Assembly (NCBI GenBank): GCA_020348185.1
Contig: CP070743.1
Location: 447,388 to 452,508 of the forward strand
DNA length: 5,121 nucleotides
Direction: 5' to 3'
DNA from: Nitrospirota bacterium
GTDB lineage: Bacteria > Nitrospirota > Nitrospiria > Nitrospirales > UBA8639
Each line of letters starts with the position of its first letter. Position 1 is the stretch's first letter. The position numbers and the translations under genes were made by a program. A model generated the notes under the pieces. It saw nothing but the letters and a program-made list of their open reading frames with translations. It made no database searches and was not told the origin of the DNA. Of this stretch, positions 1 to 5,121 are shown one piece after another.

Positions 1-95
1 CCCTTTTGAGCAAGGGCCGCGCCAGCCACGCCCAAGGTGAGAAGGCCAACGGCACAGAGAGCGATTACTCCAGCACGTAAAGATGACTTCTTCAT
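1..95 (-). CDS. N-terminus of an exported protein (Sec signal peptide), truncated by window edge
   Basis: This reading frame starts at an ATG at 95-93 and runs off the low-coordinate end of the window after 31 complete codons. The visible residues form a classic Sec signal peptide: a basic start (MKKSSLR), a hydrophobic core of about 17 residues (AGVIALCAVGLLTLGVA), and an Ala-Leu-Ala motif at residues 27-29 that predicts signal peptidase I cleavage before Gln30. The single Cys14 lies inside the hydrophobic core and has no lipobox around it, so a lipoprotein is unlikely. The start is well supported by an AAGGAGG ribosome site six bases upstream. The mature protein lies outside the window, so its function cannot be named; it should be periplasmic, outer-membrane or secreted. 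It follows the M16 peptidase gene by 245 bases and probably has its own promoter, so it need not belong to the pnp transcript. Confidence 0.8.
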   Translation of the reverse strand, partial: MKKSSLRAGVIALCAVGLLTLGVAGAALAQK

Positions 96-101
96 CTCCT
101 C

Positions 102-108
102 CCTCCTT
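102..108 (-). promoter_or_regulatory. Strong Shine-Dalgarno site of the exported-protein gene
   Basis: The minus strand reads AAGGAGG followed by six bases and then ATG at 95. The surrounding purine run (AAGGAGGGAGGAG) is nearly perfect anti-16S complement. It fixes the start codon of this otherwise very short reading frame and suggests efficient translation. Confidence 0.8.
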
Positions 109-278
109 ACAATGTTAGAATGACATAAATGATAGGATACCATCTGACTGTTCTTGTCTTCTTTATTCTATAACCTGAAAGTCCCAATTTACCAATCTCG
201 TAAACCCTTTGGCAAACCGTCAGGTCATTAACTCCTTCTGCCCGTCTTGGATTTAAGGCCTACAATTTTAGAGGGCCC

Positions 279-307
279 ATGCTACTCATCTAGGTCGAGC
301 TTGTCAA
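279..307 (-). promoter_or_regulatory. Candidate sigma-70 promoter for the exported-protein gene
   Basis: The minus strand carries a perfect -35 box TTGACA (307-302), a spacer of exactly 17 bases, and TAGCAT (284-279) as a -10 box matching four of six consensus positions. Transcription would start near 272, giving a leader of roughly 175 bases before the ATG at 95. The box lies about 35 bases past the stop of the M16 gene, as expected for a separate transcription unit. A weaker alternative closer to the gene is TTGGTA, 17 bases, TATAGA (-10 at 172-167). The rest of the 96-340 gap shows no reading frame and no riboswitch class I could recognise. Confidence 0.45.
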
Positions 308-340
308 GTGATTAATTGAGAGAATTCTCATTTTTGGCGT

Positions 341-1603
341 TTATTCCCAATTTGGGAAAGCTTTTTTGGGGATTGGGCCTAACGCCGTCATCACCAAGCC
401 ACGAAAATCAAACAGTTGTTTGCTCAGGCTCCAAACATGATCAATAGTAATTTTATCAATTTCTTTTAACATTTCTTGAAGCGTCACACGTCTGCCCTGA
501 AAAAGCTCATCCTTGGCCAGCTTATTCATGCGGCCATATGTTCCTTCTAACCCCATCATCAGGTTCCCCTTCAGTTGAGTCTTGGTACGTTCAAGTTCTT
601 TAGCATTCAAGCCCTGTTTGCACAATTTGTTAATTTCTTTGCAGACCTGGAAAACGACGGATTCTGCTTCAGCCGGCCGTGTGGCCGCATAGACGGTTAA
701 ATTCCCACCATCAGAGAAGCTGGATAAATGCGAATAGATCGTATAGGCCAACCCACGGTTTTCCCTGATCTCTTGAAATAAGCGAGAACTCACACCTCCT
801 CCGAGAATGGTATTCAGAATGTTGGCCGTATAGCGATCCGGATGGCCAACCGGCAATCCTTTAAATCCCAGACACAAATGGACTTGTTCCAACTTTTTGG
901 TATGGATATGTTTCTTTCTATATGGGTTTTCAGGCCAGGGAGAAACTTGAGTAAGACCTTTCTCCTTCTTTTCTCCTGTCCATGCCCCGAAGTTTTTGTT
1001 TAACAATTGGATAAGCCTTGGTTGGTCTACATTCCCCGCAACAGAAATAACTGTTTTGTGAGGATGGTAATGCGCGTACCTATAACGCAGCAGGTCTGGC
1101 CGTCGAAGACTCTCCATCGTACGGCGTTCCCCCAGAATCGATCGACCCAGCGGATGGCTGCCAAGAACATCTTTGGCGTGCAGCTCATGGACAAAATCTT
1201 CTGGATCATCTTTGACGGTCCGGATCTCCTCCAGGACTACTTGTTTTTCCTTTTCAATTTCCTTTGGGGGGAATCGTGAATGGCTAAACAGATCAGACAA
1301 AAGCTCCGCAGCCTGAGAAATTTGCTGATCCAACACTTTGACATAAAAGACCGTCACCTCATGGGTGGTGAAGGCATTCATTTCCCCACCTAATGTGTCA
1401 ATTTCATGGGAAATTTGGCTGGCGGTGCGTTTTCTCGTCCCTTTAAACATCATGTGCTCGACAAAATGGGAGAAGCCTTCTTCTCCCACATCCTCGTCCC
1501 GGCTTCCCACCTTGGCCCATACCCCGATGGCTACGGACTTGAGTGAAGTCATTTTTTCCATGACCACTCGAACACCATTGTCCAGGACAATTTTTTTATA
1601 CAT
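341..1603 (-). CDS. M16 family zinc metallopeptidase (processing-peptidase-like)
   Basis: This 420-residue protein is a bacterial M16B-type peptidase, related to the beta subunit of mitochondrial processing peptidase. The inverted zinc motif HxxEH is present as HFVEH (residues 46-50), with the third ligand expected in VVLEEI (Glu125 or Glu126), the usual spacing of about 75 residues. The N-terminal M16 domain covers about residues 10-160. The M16_C domain covers about 165-350 and includes the glycine-rich GGGVSSRLF segment (268-276) and the conserved Arg283/Tyr287 pair in RENRGLAY. Active-site residues are intact, so it should be catalytic. No signal peptide is seen, so it is probably cytoplasmic and acts on small or unfolded peptides; its true substrate is unknown. 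Length is normal for the single-module family. The ATG at 1603 is the only credible start, because an in-frame stop lies at 1621-1619, yet no Shine-Dalgarno precedes it. It lies downstream of pnp, a recurrent arrangement in bacteria. Confidence 0.93.
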   Translation of the reverse strand: MYKKIVLDNGVRVVMEKMTSLKSVAIGVWAKVGSRDEDVGEEGFSHFVEHMMFKGTRKRTASQISHEIDTLGGEMNAFTTHEVTVFYVKVLDQQISQAAELLSDLFSHSRFPPKEIEKEKQVVLEEIRTVKDDPEDFVHELHAKDVLGSHPLGRSILGERRTMESLRRPDLLRYRYAHYHPHKTVISVAGNVDQPRLIQLLNKNFGAWTGEKKEKGLTQVSPWPENPYRKKHIHTKKLEQVHLCLGFKGLPVGHPDRYTANILNTILGGGVSSRLFQEIRENRGLAYTIYSHLSSFSDGGNLTVYAATRPAEAESVVFQVCKEINKLCKQGLNAKELERTKTQLKGNLMMGLEGTYGRMNKLAKDELFQGRRVTLQEMLKEIDKITIDHVWSLSKQLFDFRGLVMTALGPIPKKAFPNWE

Positions 1604-1641
1604 GGAGAATAAAAATTTTTAAGGATAAAAATTCAAAGGTG

Positions 1642-1776
1642 AAAAATAATACGGTCGAAAGGGTCTAAAAGTCGAAAAGGTCAAAGAGTTTAAGAGTCTC
1701 GCTGCTTATTAACCTTTTTAGGACTCTTCGACCCCTTAGACTTTTTGACCTTTTTGACCCTTCAATCCCTTCGACC
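1642..1776 (-). terminator. Possible terminator or mRNA-end hairpin of the pnp transcript
   Basis: Read on the minus strand, the large imperfect hairpin of the repeat closes at GGTCGAAGGG (1776-1767) paired to the segment ending at 1653. It is followed within three bases by the U-rich tract ATTATTTTT (1650-1642). That order is what an intrinsic terminator or a 3' protective hairpin would show. The stem is unusually long, rich in A-U pairs and broken by bulges, so termination may be partial, and read-through into the peptidase gene remains possible. Confidence 0.3.
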
Positions 1777-1792
1777 ATTTCGACGCTTAGAC
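1653..1792. repeat. Phased GTC-unit repeat in two opposed blocks forming a long inverted repeat
   Basis: The gap after pnp is built from degenerate units close to GTCRAAAAG. On the plus strand GTC (or GTT) anchors begin at 1654, 1663, 1671, 1680, 1688 and 1696. On the minus strand the same anchor appears as GAC at 1722, 1730, 1739, 1747, 1756, 1773, 1782 and 1790, with a degenerate unit at 1764-1767. Spacing alternates 8 and 9 bases (period about 8.5) in both blocks. The blocks face each other and can pair: 1675-1693 with 1736-1754 (17 of 19), 1653-1663 with 1767-1776 (one bulge), and 1692-1698 with 1722-1728. The loop is about 23 bases. The array starts nine bases after the pnp stop codon. 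It is non-coding: frames through it are low-complexity. Whether it acts as RNA hairpin, DNA protein-binding site or inert repeat cannot be decided from sequence. Confidence 0.8.
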
Positions 1793-1800
1793 TTATTTCT

Positions 1801-3909
1801 TTAGCCTGGAGTAGCCTCCGCATCCGCACCGGTTTGGGCCATGGCATCTTTTCGACTCAGTCGGATTTTCCCCTGCCGATCGATTTCCAATACCTTGACC
1901 AATACTTGCTCCCCTTCCGAGATTTCATCGGCGACGGACTTAACCCGATGAGGCGCCAATTGAGATATGTGTACAAGGCCGTCCACATTGGGAAGAATTT
2001 CCACAAATGCCCCAAAATCTACAATCTTTCGAACGGTCCCTAAATAGATTTTCCCCGGCTCCACTTCTTCCACAAGCCGGTCAATCATTTCCCTGGCTTT
2101 CTCAGCAGAGGACTCATCGCTTGAAGCAATTGTCACCATCCCAGAATCATCAACGTTAATCTTCACTCCACATTCGGCAATAATACCCCGGATGATTTTG
2201 CCTCCTGGCCCAATAATATCGCGAATCTTGTCGGGTTTAATTTGAAAATTAAAGATCCTTGGGGCATATGGTGCCAGATGGGGTCTCGGTGATGACAGGG
2301 AATCCGCCATCCTTTCCAAAATGTGCAGTCTTCCTGCACGAGCTTGCTCCAAGGCCTGCCGCATCAAGTCGGGAGTGATTCCCTGGATCTTAATGTCCAT
2401 TTGGAGGGCCGTGATGCCATCTCTCGTACCGGTGACCTTAAAGTCCATATCACCCAAATGGTCTTCCAGCCCCAAAATATCCGACAGGATGACCACCCGA
2501 TCTCCTTCCATGATTAACCCCATCGCTATTCCAGCGACAGGCTGTTTGATGGGAACGCCAGCATCCATTAAAGCTAAGGTCCCTCCGCAGACGGTGGCCA
2601 TGGAGGAAGAGCCATTGGATTCCAAAATATCGGAGACAATTCGAATTGTATACGGGAACTCTTCCTTCGAGGGGATGACTGGGGCCAAGGCCCGCTCAGC
2701 CAGTTTGCCATGACCCACTTCTCGACGCCCCGGGGACCTCAGCGGGCGAGCTTCTCCAACACTAAACGGAGGAAAATTGTAATGGAGCATAAAAGTCCGG
2801 AAATACTCTCCTTCCAGGGCATCAATTCGCTGTTCATCGTCGGTCGTTCCCAGGGTCGCAACCGCTAAACTCTGCGTTTCTCCCCTCGTGAAGAGGGCAG
2901 AGCCATGAGTACGTGGCAACACACCGGCTTCACAAGTAATAGCGCGAATATCCGCTGGGCCACGACCATCTGCTCGACTTTGGCTATCTAGAATCATTTT
3001 GCGCACTTCAGAATATTCCAACTCATGAAAAATCATTTTCACATGTCGCTCTCGATCCTGATTTTCTGATGCGAGCTCTTGAATCGCCCCTTGTAAAATT
3101 TCACCAAGTTTTTCCTGACGTGCGGTTTTATTCGGTATCAGAATGGCCTCACAAATAGGAGTGGCCACTATACCTTTCACACTCGCTTCCAACTCAGGCT
3201 CAATGGATTCGACTTGCACTTGTCGCTTGGTTGGTCCAACCAAGTCTTTCAATTCGTTCACTTTGGCGACAATCTTTTTGATTTCAGCATGAGCCAACTC
3301 GATGGCGTCAATCATGGTGGACTCAGAAAGGTTATTCGCCCCGGATTCAACCATCATGACCGCATCATCCGTACCGGCCACCACAAGATTCAACTCACTC
3401 TCTTCCAAGGTTTTCAAATCCGGATTGACAATAAATTCTCCCTTGACTCGACCGATTTTGATGCCCGCTAACGGTCCCGCAAAGGGAATGTTGGAAACCG
3501 CAAGCGCTGCGGAAGCGGCGGTAATGCCCACCACATCAGATGAAAGGGTTTGATCGACGGACAAGACTGACACAATGACTTGGGTTTCGTGATAATACCC
3601 TTTTGGGAACAAGGGTCGAATGGGGCGGTCAATCAAACGACTGGTCAAGACTTCTTTTTCACTCGGGGCTCCTTCCCTGCGAAAAAATCCACCAGGAATT
3701 TTCCCTGCCGCATAGGCTTTTTCCTGATAATTGACGGTTAACGGTAAAAAATCTGTTTCCGGTTTCACGGTTTGAGAGGCCACAGCCGTGGCCAATACTA
3801 CCGTATCGGCATAGGATGCCAGAACCGCGCCATCCGCTTGTTTAGCCATTCGACCGAACTCTAAGCGAAGTGGGCGCCCCCCTACTTCCAACTCAACCAC
3901 ATGTATCAT
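1801..3909 (-). CDS. pnp: Polyribonucleotide nucleotidyltransferase (PNPase)
   Basis: PNPase degrades RNA 3' to 5' by phosphorolysis, releasing nucleoside diphosphates, and can add tails in reverse; it acts as a trimer in the cytoplasm, often within a degradosome. The 702-residue protein has the full domain order: first RNase PH domain (about 10-145, with FFRREG at 75-80 and TSRLIDRPIRPLF at 89-101), an alpha-helical linker domain (about 240-310), second RNase PH domain (about 320-535), KH domain (about 553-612, with IIGPGGK at 565-571) and S1 domain (about 617-687). Catalytic residues match E. coli Asp486, Asp492 and Lys494 as Asp483, Asp489 and Lys491 in EDHLGDMDFK. The phosphate-site region SNGSSSMATVCGG (431-443) is intact. 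Length equals the family norm. The ATG at 3909 follows GAGGAG by six bases. It lies 134 bases downstream of rpsO, the classic rpsO-pnp pairing. Confidence 0.98.
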   Translation of the reverse strand: MIHVVELEVGGRPLRLEFGRMAKQADGAVLASYADTVVLATAVASQTVKPETDFLPLTVNYQEKAYAAGKIPGGFFRREGAPSEKEVLTSRLIDRPIRPLFPKGYYHETQVIVSVLSVDQTLSSDVVGITAASAALAVSNIPFAGPLAGIKIGRVKGEFIVNPDLKTLEESELNLVVAGTDDAVMMVESGANNLSESTMIDAIELAHAEIKKIVAKVNELKDLVGPTKRQVQVESIEPELEASVKGIVATPICEAILIPNKTARQEKLGEILQGAIQELASENQDRERHVKMIFHELEYSEVRKMILDSQSRADGRGPADIRAITCEAGVLPRTHGSALFTRGETQSLAVATLGTTDDEQRIDALEGEYFRTFMLHYNFPPFSVGEARPLRSPGRREVGHGKLAERALAPVIPSKEEFPYTIRIVSDILESNGSSSMATVCGGTLALMDAGVPIKQPVAGIAMGLIMEGDRVVILSDILGLEDHLGDMDFKVTGTRDGITALQMDIKIQGITPDLMRQALEQARAGRLHILERMADSLSSPRPHLAPYAPRIFNFQIKPDKIRDIIGPGGKIIRGIIAECGVKINVDDSGMVTIASSDESSAEKAREMIDRLVEEVEPGKIYLGTVRKIVDFGAFVEILPNVDGLVHISQLAPHRVKSVADEISEGEQVLVKVLEIDRQGKIRLSRKDAMAQTGADAEATPG

Positions 3910-3963
3910 GGGACTCTCCTCTGTTATTCATTGACGTCGTGGAAAGAAAACCCGCAAAAGGCG

Positions 3964-3987
3964 CCTTCTCCCAAGGGGGGGAGCCGG
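3964..3987 (-). terminator. Hairpin in the rpsO-pnp gap, possible attenuator
   Basis: On the minus strand CTCCC (3983-3979) pairs with GGGAG (3972-3968) across a six-base loop. The stem can be extended past an internal GG/AA mismatch by CC/GG. A short TTTT (3959-3956) follows a few bases later. The T run is weak, so if it terminates at all it would be leaky and let transcription continue into pnp. In E. coli the same gap carries an rpsO terminator and an RNase III site used in pnp autoregulation; equivalence here is inference from position only. Confidence 0.3.
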
Positions 3988-3996
3988 TGTCAGATT

Positions 3997-4016
3997 CCTT
4001 CCCGTTATGGGACAGG
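3997..4016 (-). other. Small hairpin just after rpsO
   Basis: The minus strand segment CCTGTCCCATAACGGGAAGG can fold into a seven-pair stem with one bulged base and a five-base loop. It begins 27 bases after the rpsO stop. It has no T run and so is not a terminator; it could protect the rpsO 3' end or mark a processing site. It is short enough that chance is possible. Confidence 0.3.
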
Positions 4017-4043
4017 ACATTTGGGCTTACACGCACAGTTAGT

Positions 4044-4313
4044 TTATTTTCGTAATCCCAGCGAAGCAATGACGGTTTGATATCGCTCCGCATCCACCCG
4101 ACGTAAATACCCCAGTAAACGGCGGCGGCGACTAACCATTTGGAGTAATCCGCGACGGGAGTGGTGATCCTTTTTATGAAGCTTAAAATGTTCGGTTAAA
4201 TGGCTAATACGGTTGGTGAGTAAGGCAATTTGGACTTCAGCCGAGCCGGTATCTTGTTCATGCCGTCGATGTTCCTGAATCACGCTGGCCGCACTTTCTG
4301 ATGTTAATGCCAT
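4044..4313 (-). CDS. rpsO: 30S ribosomal protein S15
   Basis: S15 binds the central domain of 16S rRNA early in 30S assembly and forms a bridge to the 50S subunit. The 89-residue product is exactly the usual family length. Signature stretches are DTGSAEVQIALLTNRI (21-36) and HKKDHHSRRGLLQMVSRRR (46-64). The rRNA-contacting residues His42, Asp49 and Ser52 known from the family are all present, and the protein ends in the typical GLRK. The ATG at 4313 is preceded by a long purine run with two overlapping AGGAGG cores (4318-4326), four to seven bases from the start. In E. coli S15 represses its own translation through a leader pseudoknot; the 88-base truB-rpsO gap could hold such a structure, but I could not demonstrate one. 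It sits between truB and pnp in the conserved order. Confidence 0.98.
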   Translation of the reverse strand: MALTSESAASVIQEHRRHEQDTGSAEVQIALLTNRISHLTEHFKLHKKDHHSRRGLLQMVSRRRRLLGYLRRVDAERYQTVIASLGLRK

Positions 4314-4369
4314 GTTCCCTCCTCCTCTCTCATTTCAGCATAGTCCGAGTATAATGGTCACTTCCTTTG

Positions 4370-4395
4370 TTGATACGCGGGTGCATCAATTTTTT
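4370..4395 (+). terminator. Terminator-like hairpin on the plus strand in the truB-rpsO gap
   Basis: On the plus strand TTGAT (4370-4374) pairs with ATCAA (4385-4389), with a partial inner stem, and is followed directly by six T residues (4390-4395). This has the shape of a small intrinsic terminator reading against all genes of the window. No plus-strand gene ends here, so it could stop antisense transcription or be chance. On the minus strand no T run follows the hairpin, so it should not stop truB to rpsO transcription. Confidence 0.2.
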
Positions 4396-4401
4396 ATTCT
4401 A

Positions 4402-5121
4402 TTATGAGATTTCTACCAACACCTTTATCATGGAAACCGACCACCCCATGGGCGTCGTTCCTTCATCCAACAGACGAACCTGCCCAAGAGCCAATAAACG
4501 TCCCTCCTCGTCTTTCACACGAAGGATTTCATGAGGACGAGCGCTTCTATCCTCCTGATTGGACGTAAAGTTCACCACAGACCAGGGAATCGCGTTTCCA
4601 TGTATCACCTTTGTGGCATCCTGCGGACCCACCCAAATGGATCGAAAACTTTCCAGCACTTCATCTAAACTTAACCATGCGTGGTCGCCATAAGAGCTGC
4701 ATGTCATTTTTGTGACGTCCTTGACCTCAAGAGCCTGATCAATATGCAAGGTTCCCACACGTCTACGTTCCAGCCATTGCAAATGGCCTCCGACATGCAA
4801 TTGTTCACCAATATCTGCACATAAGGTTCGCACATACGTGCCTTTCGAGCATACGACTCGTAAATCAACTTCGACTCCCCGGATGCCTAAGACTTCCAGA
4901 CGCTCAATCTCAACCGTACGAGCTTTACGCTCGACCACTTTTCCTTTCGAGGCGAGTTTATACAGTGGCTGCCCCGCGACTTTGACAGCTGAAAACATTG
5001 GAGGAACTTGCTGAATGGTCCCTTGAAATTTTGCAATAGTCGAACGGATCTGGGTTTCCGATAATCCCTTGACCGGAGTCTCTTGCAAGATAGTCCCCGT
5101 CGCATCCTCGGTGTCCGTCCG
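4402..5121 (-). CDS. truB: tRNA pseudouridine(55) synthase TruB, C-terminal 239 residues
   Basis: TruB converts U55 in the T-loop of most tRNAs to pseudouridine. The frame is open to the window edge, beginning RTDTEDATGTI, which aligns with about residue 85 of E. coli TruB (RTDTSDADGQI). Roughly the first 80 residues, including the catalytic Asp (GALD motif), therefore lie outside. Visible family motifs include QQVPPMFSAVKVAGQPLY (visible residues 37-54) and CSKGTYVRT (91-99), carrying the active-site Tyr and Arg matching E. coli Tyr179 and Arg181. A C-terminal PUA-like region occupies roughly the last 70 residues. The TTG at 5088 is an internal codon and not the start, because the conserved TDTEDATGT segment precedes it in frame. 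It lies 88 bases upstream of rpsO, as in the classic nusA-infB-rbfA-truB-rpsO-pnp cluster, so infB and rbfA may lie just beyond the window. Confidence 0.96.
   Translation of the reverse strand, partial: RTDTEDATGTILQETPVKGLSETQIRSTIAKFQGTIQQVPPMFSAVKVAGQPLYKLASKGKVVERKARTVEIERLEVLGIRGVEVDLRVVCSKGTYVRTLCADIGEQLHVGGHLQWLERRRVGTLHIDQALEVKDVTKMTCSSYGDHAWLSLDEVLESFRSIWVGPQDATKVIHGNAIPWSVVNFTSNQEDRSARPHEILRVKDEEGRLLALGQVRLLDEGTTPMGWSVSMIKVLVEIS

Noticed and set aside
180..272. A riboswitch in the leader of the exported gene
   Set aside because: Some short motifs superficially recall known aptamers, but no conserved core or paired stems of a known class could be traced.
317..335. Short TGAGA/TCTCA hairpin followed by TTTTT on the plus strand after the M16 gene
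   Set aside because: The stem is five mostly weak pairs on the strand opposite the genes, too little to call a terminator.
344..358. Near-perfect inverted repeat at the M16 stop codon (TTCCCAA, one base, TTGGGAA)
   Set aside because: The RNA stem is only about five pairs, it partly encodes the last residues (Pro-Asn-Trp-Glu), and the T run that follows is on the plus strand; it is likely chance.
1665..1847. Minus-strand 60-residue frame overlapping the pnp 3' end and the repeat
   Set aside because: It is a shifted frame of the pnp tail that continues into the low-complexity array; the Lys/Arg/Leu-rich sequence merely reflects the repeated GTCGAA-type units.
1007..3553. Several plus-strand frames of 64-130 codons opposite the M16 and pnp genes
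   Set aside because: They lie fully opposite well-recognised genes, show no domain resemblance and no supporting ribosome sites, so they are shadows.
3893..4093. Minus-strand 66-residue frame spanning the rpsO-pnp gap, and a plus-strand frame over the same place
   Set aside because: It overlaps the end of rpsO and the start of pnp in another frame, with no recognisable protein features.
4348..4353. TATACT as a -10 box for an rpsO promoter on the minus strand
   Set aside because: The hexamer is good, but no acceptable -35 lies 16-18 bases upstream and no extended -10 TG is in place, so I did not list it as a promoter.
5086..5088. TTG as the start codon of truB
   Set aside because: The conserved TruB segment TDTEDATGT lies upstream in the same frame and runs to the window edge, so the gene is truncated rather than starting here.
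4887..5105. 72-residue minus-strand frame inside truB
   Set aside because: It is a shifted frame within the recognised TruB coding sequence.

Overview
The window is a stretch of bacterial chromosome in which every supported gene lies on the minus strand. In transcription order (high to low coordinates) it holds truB (C-terminal part only), rpsO, pnp, an M16-family zinc peptidase gene, and the first 31 complete codons of an exported protein. truB-rpsO-pnp is a deeply conserved translation and RNA-turnover cluster. An M16 peptidase gene downstream of pnp is also a recurrent neighbour (for example near pnpA in Bacillus). No plus-strand gene, RNA gene, insertion sequence or CRISPR array is visible.

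The protein sequences (PNPase N-terminus, short M16 peptidase, S15) look most like Nitrospirota, perhaps a Nitrospira relative of moderate GC. This is an impression from memory of the families and could not be searched.

Layout: 4402-5121 truB, cut by the window edge. 4314-4401 is a short gap carrying the rpsO ribosome site and a plus-strand terminator-like hairpin. 4044-4313 rpsO, complete. 3910-4043 is a gap with two small hairpins. 1801-3909 pnp, complete with all expected domains. 1604-1800 is a gap filled by a striking array of GTC-anchored units spaced alternately 8 and 9 bases, in two opposed blocks that fold into one long imperfect hairpin. 341-1603 M16 peptidase, complete. 96-340 is a gap with a good sigma-70-type promoter candidate and a long leader for the exported gene at 1-95.

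Together the core genes modify tRNA (TruB), build the small ribosomal subunit (S15), degrade and process RNA (PNPase) and handle peptides (M16). These are housekeeping functions and I see no new defence or mobile system. The feature most worth a second look is the phased inverted repeat between pnp and the peptidase gene.
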